Counted from the first letter of the stretch, positions 1-5,365 are shown. The stretch is 6,307 nucleotides of DNA from Acidimicrobiaceae bacterium (GCA_013044365.1 JABEUP010000023.1:1-6307); one strand, 5' to 3'. The notes: generated by a model from the letters alone, not told the origin. Made by a program: numbers and translations.

Positions 1-219
1 GATGTTCGCTCACTTGCTCCAGCTCAGAGGCATTCAGAGATATTTGCCTCTTATAGGAATTTGACGCCGGGCAAGGGATTCCTGCTTATCAATGACCATG
101 ACCCAAAGCCGCTTCAATACCAGTTCGAGGCGGAATACAAGGGCCAATTTACTTGGGATTACTTAGAGAGCGGTCCCAAAACATGGCGTGTGCGTATAGG
201 GCGTCCCGCCGGTTTGTAG
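1..219 (+). CDS. DUF2249 domain protein, C-terminal part (5' end outside window)
   Basis: The frame is open from base 1 and ends at TAG 217-219, giving 72 residues with no start visible, so this is the 3' end of a longer gene. The residues match the larger DUF2249 type: DVR at 1-3, RH at 10-11, IF at 14-15, then the hallmark NDHDPKPLQYQF at 31-42, and the closing F-W-YLESGP-W-V-I pattern from 50 to 66. DUF2249 is a small alpha/beta domain of unknown biochemistry. It is often encoded next to, or fused behind, hemerythrin-like domains and near nitrogen-oxide or iron-sulfur genes, so the missing N-terminal part could be short or a fused domain. It converges on the membrane protein gene at 305-1636, and a second DUF2249 gene lies at 1831. 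The family call is firm; function is unknown. Confidence 0.88.
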   Translation, partial: DVRSLAPAQRHSEIFASYRNLTPGKGFLLINDHDPKPLQYQFEAEYKGQFTWDYLESGPKTWRVRIGRPAGL

Positions 220-239
220 CTGGCAACGGTTATTTTTTT
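206..239 (+). terminator. weak stem plus T-tract after the DUF2249 gene
   Basis: The stop codon of the first gene sits within an imperfect stem (GCCGG at 209-213 against CTGGC at 220-224, one G-T pair). A T-rich run follows a few bases later at 230-239 (TTATTTTTTT). The T-tract is clear but the stem is short and its spacing to the tract is not ideal, so this is only a candidate rho-independent terminator for the rightward gene. The stronger hairpin at 254-284 may do the job instead. Confidence 0.3.
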
Positions 240-253
240 CTACGCCTCTCACT

Positions 254-284
254 CGATACACCAGCACTATTGGCTGGTGTATCG
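254..284. terminator. perfect 12-bp hairpin between convergent genes
   Basis: Bases 254-265 (CGATACACCAGC) and 273-284 (GCTGGTGTATCG) are exact reverse complements around a 7-nt loop. The hairpin lies in the 85-bp gap between two genes that end facing each other, the usual place for a bidirectional terminator. Neither flank has a strong T run immediately after the stem (GCCTTTCATCTC on the plus strand), so termination is inferred from position and stem strength rather than from a complete canonical signature. Confidence 0.55.
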
Positions 285-304
285 CCTTTCATCTCTAATG
301 CGAC

Positions 305-1636
305 CTAGCTCTTTTGGGTATTTAGTCTTAGCATCTGCACTGACTTTATCGAGAGGTTCGCTGCAAGCAGTATCCCTGAAAGTGCCAGAAGGGAACCTCC
401 AATGACAAGGAATACCGATATCGAGCCGGCGAATCCGAAGCAGGTCGAGGCAATTCCCAAAGTCACAATTCCGTAAACTACCGCGGCGATCGAGTGGTTG
501 TATAGGTCTCCAAACATAAGCTGGTTACCAGACAGGTTTTTACTGATTCCGCGGGAGCGGAACATGGACCAGACCACGAATGGAATCACTTTGTGGATGT
601 GGCCAACGAATGCCTCGAGTATCCAACCACCGAAGGCTGTGATCGAGGCTGCCGCCAACATGATTCCGAGATGCTGGTGACTGCCGATGGTGAGTGCAGC
701 GGATATGGCAAGAGCGACTCCGGCTAACAACGACACCGATGACGTAATAACAAATATGAAATACAGATCGATCTTTCGCTTGCGATGGGTGAGGTGCAGG
801 ACCAGCGAGGTTAGATGAGATCCAAGCCCAACACCTACGACTGCGCCTCCCAGCCAGGCCAATGCCGTGAGTTTGAATAAAAGGCCGGGGGATAAAAGCG
901 CTACCCCCAGGGGTATGGCTGACACGGCAATAAATCCGGCGCGTCGTTTGCCTGGTATATGGGCCAAGAAGAACATAGGCCAAAGACGCTCGGCGACACT
1001 TACATAAGTAAGTCCGAGCCAGGCAAACAACCCGATAGAGGCGTGGGCCAGTACCACATGGCCGCTCAGGTCGAACCAGTTTCCCTGGCGATCAAAGACA
1101 TAGACTACGCCAAAGCATGCGGTTAGGGCGAAGCCGGCTACGGCAAAGCGAAGACCAATAACAGGATTTCCTTTGCCCTTGGCTCCCAACGGTGACCAGA
1201 GATTAATAATCAGCAGCACGATCGCCGCTGCCGCAAAAACGCCACCCGTTTCAACTACTGCTTCATGTCGAGTCCCGATTCCAAGCGGCAGGCACCAGGC
1301 GCCTATTAGCCAGCAGAGGAAAGTTGCTTTGGAAAGTGACGTCGAACGAAGAGGGCGATTAGTAACAACAGGAGTGAACTGGTGTATTGCTCCCAGTAGT
1401 CCCATGGAAAGCGTTGCCAGCATTCCTAAGTGAGCGGCGGCCACAGTGGGATCACTGGTAGGATCAGCGACGGCTTGGTTATGTGCGATAATAAGTGCAA
1501 TTCCGCAGCCAATCAACCCTAGGAATGCTGCTGCAAAAAAGGCTAACGGAATTGATGGGGGCGGCGTGTTGCCGGAAACCTTAAGCGGTGGGATTGATCC
1601 CAGGTTTGCAGTAGCGGGGATTTTGTCTGTCACCAC
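305..1636 (-). CDS. polytopic membrane protein, NnrS / heme-copper oxidase subunit I-like
   Basis: This encodes 443 residues, very hydrophobic, with about 12 predicted membrane helices from residue 30 to 427 after a Pro-rich cytosolic N-terminus. Conserved-looking intramembrane motifs contain histidines: HLGMLATLSMG with HQFTPV (69-90), GHVVLAHASIG then AERLWPMFFLAH (192-226), and GHIHKVIPFVVW (345-356). Such His-bearing helices and the K-x-x-PF-x-x-W pattern are typical of the NnrS and oxidase-subunit-I-like superfamily linked to nitric oxide or low-oxygen metabolism. Whether it binds heme or copper cannot be told from sequence alone. The start is GTG at 1634-1636, and a second GTG follows at 1631-1633. 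The minus-strand site AAGAGG lies 3 nt before the first and 6 nt before the second, so the second is equally or more likely. It is divergent from the DUF2249-DUF59 unit and convergent with the first DUF2249 gene. Confidence 0.72.
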   Translation of the reverse strand: MVTDKIPATANLGSIPPLKVSGNTPPPSIPLAFFAAAFLGLIGCGIALIIAHNQAVADPTSDPTVAAAHLGMLATLSMGLLGAIHQFTPVVTNRPLRSTSLSKATFLCWLIGAWCLPLGIGTRHEAVVETGGVFAAAAIVLLIINLWSPLGAKGKGNPVIGLRFAVAGFALTACFGVVYVFDRQGNWFDLSGHVVLAHASIGLFAWLGLTYVSVAERLWPMFFLAHIPGKRRAGFIAVSAIPLGVALLSPGLLFKLTALAWLGGAVVGVGLGSHLTSLVLHLTHRKRKIDLYFIFVITSSVSLLAGVALAISAALTIGSHQHLGIMLAAASITAFGGWILEAFVGHIHKVIPFVVWSMFRSRGISKNLSGNQLMFGDLYNHSIAAVVYGIVTLGIASTCFGFAGSISVFLVIGGSLLALSGILLAANLSIKSVQMLRLNTQKS

Positions 1637-1659
1637 GTACCTCTTGGATTATTTTTCGT

Positions 1660-1665
1660 TATATA
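1660..1665 (-). promoter_or_regulatory. candidate -10 element for the leftward membrane protein gene
   Basis: On the minus strand TATATA lies about 25-30 bases ahead of the GTG start, followed by AACGAAAAATAATCC and the ribosome binding site. No good -35 is present at 17-18 bp (TAACGT or GTAACG). Upstream lies the palindrome at 1690-1703, whose centre falls about 43 bases before the expected start of transcription. That layout would fit an activator-dependent promoter. This is tentative. Confidence 0.3.
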
Positions 1666-1689
1666 TCCCATTTTGTCCCTCCACGTTAC

Positions 1690-1703
1690 TTTCTAGCTAG
1701 AAA
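1690..1703. promoter_or_regulatory. perfect 14-bp palindrome, candidate operator (leftward gene side)
   Basis: TTTCTAGCTAGAAA is an uninterrupted perfect palindrome in the divergent intergenic region. It shares the TTCTAG half-site with the palindrome at 1769-1786, but its halves abut while those of the other are separated, so the two need not bind the same protein in the same way. Its position upstream of a -10-like TATATA on the minus strand suggests control of the membrane protein gene. The regulator is unknown, and no regulator gene is in the window. Confidence 0.4.
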
Positions 1704-1736
1704 TAAGGTCGAGCCATCACAACTCTAAGACTCTAA

Positions 1737-1766
1737 TTGACCGGGCATGTAAATTGGGTGTAATAT
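1737..1766 (+). promoter_or_regulatory. sigma70-like promoter for the DUF2249-DUF59-DUF488 unit
   Basis: TTGACC at 1737-1742 matches the -35 consensus in five of six positions. It is followed after 18 bp by TAATAT at 1761-1766; an overlapping perfect TATAAT sits at 1764-1769 but with a 21-bp spacer. Transcription would start near 1773, leaving a leader of about 58 nt before the GTG start at 1831. The predicted start point lies inside the palindrome at 1769-1786. Confidence 0.55.
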
Positions 1767-1768
1767 AA

Positions 1769-1786
1769 TTCTAGTAAACACTAGAA
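1769..1786. promoter_or_regulatory. inverted repeat TTCTAGT-N4-ACTAGAA overlapping the promoter
   Basis: Two perfect 7-bp arms (1769-1775 and 1780-1786) flank the spacer AAAC. The repeat covers the 3' edge of the -10 region and the predicted transcription start, the classic position of a repressor operator. The leader then continues without another strong repeat to the GGAGG site at 1819-1823. A redox- or NO-sensing repressor is plausible from the gene content, but the motif was not matched to a named family. Confidence 0.5.
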
Positions 1787-1830
1787 AAATAGTCAACCTG
1801 GGAATCGGGTATTGAGATGGAGGAACTTTA

Positions 1831-2046
1831 GTGGCTACATTGGATGCACGTCCGATCATTGCAGCAGGCGAAGAGCCATTTGACCAGATAATGGCTACTG
1901 TCGCAGGCCTTACCGACAACGAGGAGCTCATAATTCTGGCTCCTTTTGAGCCAATCCCATTGGAGGGAGTTCTCTCCTCTCAGGGTTTTACCTATGACGC
2001 GGTTGCGATAGGAAACGGTGATTGGCAAGTCACTTTTAGGAGGTAA
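1831..2046 (+). CDS. small DUF2249 domain protein
   Basis: This is a 71-residue single-domain protein that fills the DUF2249 family length. Visible family features are DAR at 5-7, the G-x-x-PF-x-x-IM segment (13-21), the LAPFEPIPL strand-turn (36-44), GFTYDA (52-57) and the closing W-V-F-R (68-71 region). It is a different subtype from the protein at 1-219, which carries NDHDPKPL. The start is GTG at 1831, chosen because GGAGG at 1819-1823 is 7 nt upstream and the domain begins right after it. Molecular function is unknown; it is the first gene of a rightward unit and is probably co-translated with the metal-sulfur assembly factor that follows 2 bp after its stop. The pairing suggests a helper role in iron-sulfur or nitrogen-oxide related metabolism. 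Confidence 0.85.
   Translation: MATLDARPIIAAGEEPFDQIMATVAGLTDNEELIILAPFEPIPLEGVLSSQGFTYDAVAIGNGDWQVTFRR
2038..2043 (+). promoter_or_regulatory. ribosome binding site embedded in the upstream gene's last codons
   Basis: AGGAGG, a full Shine-Dalgarno core, is made of the final two Arg codons of the small DUF2249 gene just before its TAA. The ATG of the next gene is 5 nt downstream. This fixes the start of the DUF59 gene and implies translational coupling. It also constrains the C-terminal Arg-Arg. Confidence 0.75.
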
Positions 2047-2048
2047 TA

Positions 2049-2405
2049 ATGGCCGAAAATGTAACCTTGACAACTAAGGGATCTGGCGATTCTGAATCTG
2101 AAGACCAGGAGATAATTGGTATTGTCTGGAGCACGCTAAGCCAGGTATACGATCCTGAACTTGGTATCGACCTCGTTTCGCTCGGACTTATCTATGACGT
2201 AAGTAAAGATGGCGACACTGTAAACATTAAAATGACGCTCACCACTCCTGGCTGTCCGGCTTCTGAGAACCTCCCTGACATGGCGCAACTCTCTGTTAGT
2301 TTTGCACTTAAAGATAGGGCAAAGGTAAATCTTGACGTTGTTTGGGACCCTCCGTGGGATGTGTCAATGATGAATCCAGATACAGCGATGGGTCTGGGAT
2401 TTTAA
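2049..2405 (+). CDS. DUF59 / MIP18-type metal-sulfur cluster assembly factor
   Basis: This is a 118-residue cytosolic protein. After an acidic, Ser-rich tail (1-20) comes the whole DUF59 domain. Visible landmarks are VYDPELGIDLVSLGLIYDV (33-51), the metal-site motif TTPGCP (65-70) with conserved Cys69, and the terminal strand VVWDPPWDVSMM (97-108). The family includes SufT, PaaD and eukaryotic MIP18, which help mature or insert iron-sulfur clusters into client enzymes. Length and motifs match stand-alone bacterial members (about 100-110 residues). It lies 2 bp behind the small DUF2249 gene and 11 bp before the DUF488 gene, so it is the centre of a compact operon. The client is not visible in the window; a SufT-like general role and a pathway-specific role remain equally possible. 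No suf or isc genes are adjacent. Confidence 0.9.
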   Translation: MAENVTLTTKGSGDSESEDQEIIGIVWSTLSQVYDPELGIDLVSLGLIYDVSKDGDTVNIKMTLTTPGCPASENLPDMAQLSVSFALKDRAKVNLDVVWDPPWDVSMMNPDTAMGLGF

Positions 2406-2416
2406 TCGGTTGATAA

Positions 2417-2839
2417 ATGGTTTCACCTAGCGTCGCAATCGCGAGAGTTTATGAAGATCCCAACCGTTTGGCTCGCGACTACAGGGTTGTGGTGGATCGT
2501 CTGTGGCCGCGCGGCATGACGAAAGATGCAGTGGATTACGACCAATGGGCTAAGGATATCGGTCCCAGCACTAAGTTGCGCAAATGGTACGGTCATGACG
2601 TTGGGCGTTTTGAGGAATTTTCCCGTCAATACATTGTCGAACTGGATACTCCGGCTCAGCGGTCTCTGATTGATGGGTTAATCAGGAGCGCCGGTTCTGG
2701 ACGCCTTATTCTATTGACGGCCACCCGCGATATCGAGCATTCGGCCGCAAAGGTGTTAAAGTCAGTAATTGAGGGAAACTGGTTGGCAAGGAATCCAGTC
2801 ACTGAATCAGACTGCAAGATCCAAGGGAAACATTTGTGA
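2417..2839 (+). CDS. DUF488 family protein
   Basis: This is a 140-residue protein with the DUF488 signature: RVYED (10-14), VDRLWPRGMTKD (26-37), W-x-KDIGPS (44-51), LRKWYGHD (54-61), FSRQYIVEL (68-76), and a late segment resembling LLTATRDIEHSAAKVL. Family members are usually near 115-120 residues; this one carries about 20 extra at the C-terminus, with one Cys. The biochemical role is unknown; the fold has been compared with nucleotide- or nucleic-acid-related proteins, but this is not settled. The ATG at 2417 is the only good start before the domain and has no clear Shine-Dalgarno, so translation may depend on coupling with the DUF59 gene ending 11 bp earlier. It is probably the last gene of the unit. 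Confidence 0.83.
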   Translation: MVSPSVAIARVYEDPNRLARDYRVVVDRLWPRGMTKDAVDYDQWAKDIGPSTKLRKWYGHDVGRFEEFSRQYIVELDTPAQRSLIDGLIRSAGSGRLILLTATRDIEHSAAKVLKSVIEGNWLARNPVTESDCKIQGKHL

Positions 2840-3089
2840 CAGATTGCGTGGCGAAGATCTGCCTTCATAGTTAGCGTGGCCATGTCCAGGCGAACCAGGT
2901 AGGTCGGGGTATCCTCCCAAGTGGCGACCTGCCCGAAAGCGTCATATTGTCACAGTTTCTTTTGCGTTCCGCGCCCGTCAATTTGTTGGTATGACTATTT
3001 CCCAATCAATGTGATGGTAGCTTTTAGTTCAAAATGCTGAAGTAAGTTGTCATCATGCTCGGTAGTTCTTAGCGAAGCAGGGGGCTGGC
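2840..3089. other. 250-bp gap with an imperfect stem-loop, no gene seen
   Basis: No supported reading frame is present on either strand. The main structure is a 9-bp stem, GGTAGGTCG at 2898-2906 against CGACCTGCC at 2925-2933 (one G-T pair), with an 18-nt loop that contains GGGG and CCTCCC and can fold further. No T run follows, so it is not a standard terminator for the DUF488 gene. A TGGTATGAC extended -10-like stretch at 2987-2995 could serve the SDR gene, but its -35 is poor. Confidence 0.35.
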
Positions 3090-3911
3090 TTGTTCGAATC
3101 TGAGATCGATTGGAAGACTGTTTCATTGCCTGGCCTCGATCGCAACACACTTGCGGTTGTTGTCGGAGGCGGAGGTGCAATCGGTGGTGCTGCGGTAATT
3201 GCTTTGGAGGCGCTAGGCGTCACTGTTGTAGCGGGACGAAGGATACCGGATAAGTCCTCGTCAAATAAAGGTGCGTTCGCCAGCGGCAATATATTGGCCT
3301 GCGATGTTTGCAGTCAGGATTCGGTGCGGTCCCTCGCTGCTCAAGTGATGGACCTCCACGAGAGGGCGCCAGATCTGGTTATTAATTGCACAGGAGTGGG
3401 GGAATCTAGAGGAAGGATTGAAGAAGTGACTGTCGAGCAAGCCGAAACAATCCTAAAAACCAACGTACTAGGGTCATTTTGGATTGCACAGGCATTCGGA
3501 CCAGCGATGTGCCGGAGTGAGCGCGGAGGCAGTATTGTTTTCATTTCCTCAATAGTGGGCGATCGTGTTCGTCCTGGTGCAATGCTTTACGGGGTATCAA
3601 AGACCGCGGTCAAGCGTTTGACCCAGCAATTCGCCGTCGATTTTGGCCCTTCGGGAGTTCGAGTCAACTCTATCAGTCCGGGCCAAACACCGACTCCATT
3701 GCGCAATTGGTTTGAGGCGCCCGGTTCCGCGTCGAATGTGGAATCTGGGAGACGATATGATGTCAGCCCTATCCCTCTGAGGAGAAGGGGCACGCTGTCA
3801 GATTACGTCGGAGCTATTTTATTTTTAGGCTCTAGCTTGAGCAGTTATGTAACCGGCGCAGACATAAAAATCGACGGCGGGTCATCAATAGTTCTGGCTA
3901 CTTCCTATTAG
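3090..3911 (+). CDS. short-chain dehydrogenase/reductase (SDR) family oxidoreductase
   Basis: This encodes 273 residues, slightly longer than the usual 250 because of about 20 extra N-terminal residues. It is a Rossmann-fold NAD(P)H enzyme acting on an unknown carbonyl or alcohol. The nucleotide loop reads GGGGAIGG (26-33) rather than TG-x-x-x-G-x-G. Arg50-Arg51 after strand beta-2 suggest NADP(H), and Asp72 (CDV) is the adenine contact. The usual NNAG is NCTG (99-102). The catalytic tetrad is intact: Asn125, Ser154, Tyr167 and Lys171 (YGVSK), followed by VRVNSISPG and a C-terminal IDGG. The start is TTG at 3090 with AGGGGG 5 nt upstream; no other start with such a site precedes the fold. It stands alone on its strand between two large gaps, so no pathway is implied by an operon, although an aromatic-acid type gene lies about 1.5 kb away. 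Confidence 0.9.
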   Translation: MFESEIDWKTVSLPGLDRNTLAVVVGGGGAIGGAAVIALEALGVTVVAGRRIPDKSSSNKGAFASGNILACDVCSQDSVRSLAAQVMDLHERAPDLVINCTGVGESRGRIEEVTVEQAETILKTNVLGSFWIAQAFGPAMCRSERGGSIVFISSIVGDRVRPGAMLYGVSKTAVKRLTQQFAVDFGPSGVRVNSISPGQTPTPLRNWFEAPGSASNVESGRRYDVSPIPLRRRGTLSDYVGAILFLGSSLSSYVTGADIKIDGGSSIVLATSY

Positions 3912-4269
3912 CTGCTGATCGTCAGTATTGTCCCGGATGAATAAACGTGGCAGCAAAATCTATATTCAGTACTAGGGATATTTGAGAATCTTTCTAACGG
4001 CTATCCTCCGCTGAATCCAGTCGGGTCGCCAGATCCGTCGCTCGAGTTGGCAGGTGGGAGTGGTCTGGCTGAAGAAATCCCAGCCTCTAAGAGCGGTGAG
4101 ATCTGCAAGAATATTCTTAAGCTAATGTTAAAATAACCCAAGCTTGAGTGCCAGATCCATGAATTGTGGAGGTTCAAGCTAAATTGGCGCTGGCTTATCT
4201 ATCTCTTATTGATGATGACTAAGTTCTGGTTTCTTAGAGTATGCAATTAATTTTTTAGGGAGCTTCGAA
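3912..4269. other. 358-bp intergenic region without a supported gene
   Basis: The second half is AT-rich (for example the stretch ending TTAATTTTTTAGGG before the next gene). One inverted repeat, AGCTTGA at 4141-4147 and TCAAGCT at 4174-4180, has a 26-nt loop and is weak. A plus-strand frame is open from 3945 to the TAA at 4134-4136 but has no usable start at its head. The ribosome binding site of the next gene (AGGGAG, 4257-4262) is at the right end, and a TTGATG at 4209-4214 may be a -35 without a clear -10 partner. A promoter must lie here, but I cannot place it. Confidence 0.35.
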
Positions 4270-4821
4270 TTGCGCATTGGCAGTGAAAAGATTGGCCGAA
4301 ATGGTGGGGTAGTGCTTGCAATTGCTGCCGTTGGCTCGGTTGGGCTTGCAATACACGGCTATGGCCGAGGTATCTCGCCCGCAGGCTCGTCCCTCTCAGT
4401 GTCTGCTGCGAACACGGCACCATCTGTGGCAAAGTCGACAACTACCACGACGTCTGGCTCAACCAGTGTTTCTAGTTTACAGATCTCCACTACGTCGACC
4501 ACTGCTCCAAAACTTGGACCACTGCTTTCGTCTACTCAGTATGCAAGTGTGTCATATCGGATATATCCGGGCCCTGAAAGTTCACAGGCAAAGACCGCGA
4601 CGGCAGGATTCAATATTTCCGTCAAGCTGTCTGGAAGCAATGAGATTGTGTCTGTGTCTGTACCGGGCTCGTCCTCAGCGCCACAGACATCCACTTTTCC
4701 AAAAGGTGATTCGGTTTATTTTGTGGAGACGAGCCTGGGTGATGACTCGGGCACTAGCGACTATAACGCTGGCGATGACGGGATTATCGTAACAAATTCT
4801 CAAGGAAGGATTGTGGAATAG
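4270..4821 (+). CDS. membrane-anchored or exported protein with Ser/Thr-rich linker
   Basis: This encodes 183 residues. A short basic N-terminus (Arg2, Lys7, Arg10) is followed by one hydrophobic helix (about 13-28), which acts as a signal peptide or anchor without an obvious lipobox. Residues 36-81 form a low-complexity linker dominated by Ser, Thr and Ala, including a run of five Thr (57-61) and a second Thr/Ser block (73-78). The C-terminal domain (about 84-183) is rich in alternating beta-type residues, Gly, Ser and Asp, contains no Cys, and ends GDDGIIVTNSQGRIVE. I do not recognise a named family. Such linker-plus-domain proteins are common on actinobacterial cell surfaces. The start is TTG at 4270, supported by AGGGAG 7 nt upstream and by the helix beginning soon after. 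It ends in tandem stops, TAG TGA (4819-4824), which argues for genuine termination. Confidence 0.72.
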   Translation: MRIGSEKIGRNGGVVLAIAAVGSVGLAIHGYGRGISPAGSSLSVSAANTAPSVAKSTTTTTSGSTSVSSLQISTTSTTAPKLGPLLSSTQYASVSYRIYPGPESSQAKTATAGFNISVKLSGSNEIVSVSVPGSSSAPQTSTFPKGDSVYFVETSLGDDSGTSDYNAGDDGIIVTNSQGRIVE

Positions 4822-5365
4822 TGATCAGGTCGTCGTTGCAACGTATTTTTTCGGACCGGGAAATAATGGTACACACGTGATGGGAACGATTCAAGATGAT
4901 AAGACGATGCAAAGGTCCAACCTGGGCGTAAGAACGGGTGCCAGGCAGGTGAACCGCAAAGGATCAGGTTCGAACCAGACCCACTCAATTGACTCGATGG
5001 TACCTTGGGTAACTGCACTTTCACGAATTATTTTAGGCTTGGTTTTGGCATGGTTTGGTTATCATGAGCTGGTGGCACCCAATATTTGGACTGGCTACGT
5101 TCCGTTCCTGCCGCCCACATCGCAGATTTCTCAATTGCTGGTACTGGTTCACGGAGTGATCTTGTGCATATTGGCAGTGGGCCTGGTTGTCGGGATCATG
5201 CCACGTATTCTTGCCGGCATCGCAAGTATAACCATGTTGGAAATTGTCATCAGTTTAACCGTTACCGCAGGATTATCTGATCTTGTTCTGCGTGATATTG
5301 GCGTATTAGGACTTGCGCTATCAGTCCTGGCGAGCCATCACGAACGATTGGTGCTGGAAAGCTAG
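4811..5365 (+). CDS. DoxX-like four-helix membrane protein (start uncertain)
   Basis: The longest reading has 184 residues. The recognisable part begins near residue 64. It has four helices (about 64-88, 107-129, 132-154 and 161-174), with a G-x-x-ELVAPNIWTGYVPFLPP segment after helix 1 and LVLRDIGVLGLAL in helix 4, all typical of the DoxX/DoxD superfamily, whose members have been tied to thiosulfate:quinone or other redox roles. The first 62 residues are hydrophilic and unlike the family. TTG at 4811 overlaps the previous gene by 11 bp and has AAGGA 4 nt upstream. Internal ATGs at 4880, 4907 and 4997 lack good ribosome sites, but the last would give a DoxX protein of normal size (122 residues). 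Stop and family are firm; the start is not. It is probably co-transcribed with the exported protein. Confidence 0.75.
   Translation: MWNSDQVVVATYFFGPGNNGTHVMGTIQDDKTMQRSNLGVRTGARQVNRKGSGSNQTHSIDSMVPWVTALSRIILGLVLAWFGYHELVAPNIWTGYVPFLPPTSQISQLLVLVHGVILCILAVGLVVGIMPRILAGIASITMLEIVISLTVTAGLSDLVLRDIGVLGLALSVLASHHERLVLES

Noticed and set aside
540..983. 147-residue open frame on the minus strand inside the membrane protein gene
   Set aside because: It overlaps the strongly supported membrane protein in another frame on the same strand. Its composition is Arg/Ser/His-rich without any recognisable domain, so it is a shadow frame.
2656..2883. 75-residue minus-strand frame over the end of the DUF488 gene
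   Set aside because: It is antisense to a well-supported family protein, with no recognised domain.
3088..3100. GTTCGAATC, resembling a tRNA T-loop, at the start of the SDR gene
   Set aside because: There is no matching stem or cloverleaf, and it is explained by the first codons of the SDR gene.
3945..4136. Open plus-strand frame of about 63 codons in the gap before the exported protein
   Set aside because: There is no ATG, GTG or TTG near its head and no ribosome binding site. The translated sequence was not recognised, so it may be chance or an old remnant.
4141..4180. AGCTTGA...TCAAGCT inverted repeat as a terminator
   Set aside because: It has only seven pairs, a 26-nt loop and no T-tract, so it is not convincing as a terminator or operator.
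4316..4792. 158-residue plus-strand frame inside the exported protein gene
   Set aside because: Its Arg/Leu/Gln-rich composition is typical of a shifted reading of Ser/Thr-rich DNA, it has no good ribosome site, and it is fully nested in the better-supported gene.
4965..4980. GGTTCGAACC, resembling the T-loop of a tRNA
   Set aside because: The bases around it do not form a T-stem, and no acceptor, D or anticodon arm can be built. It lies within the DoxX-like reading frame.
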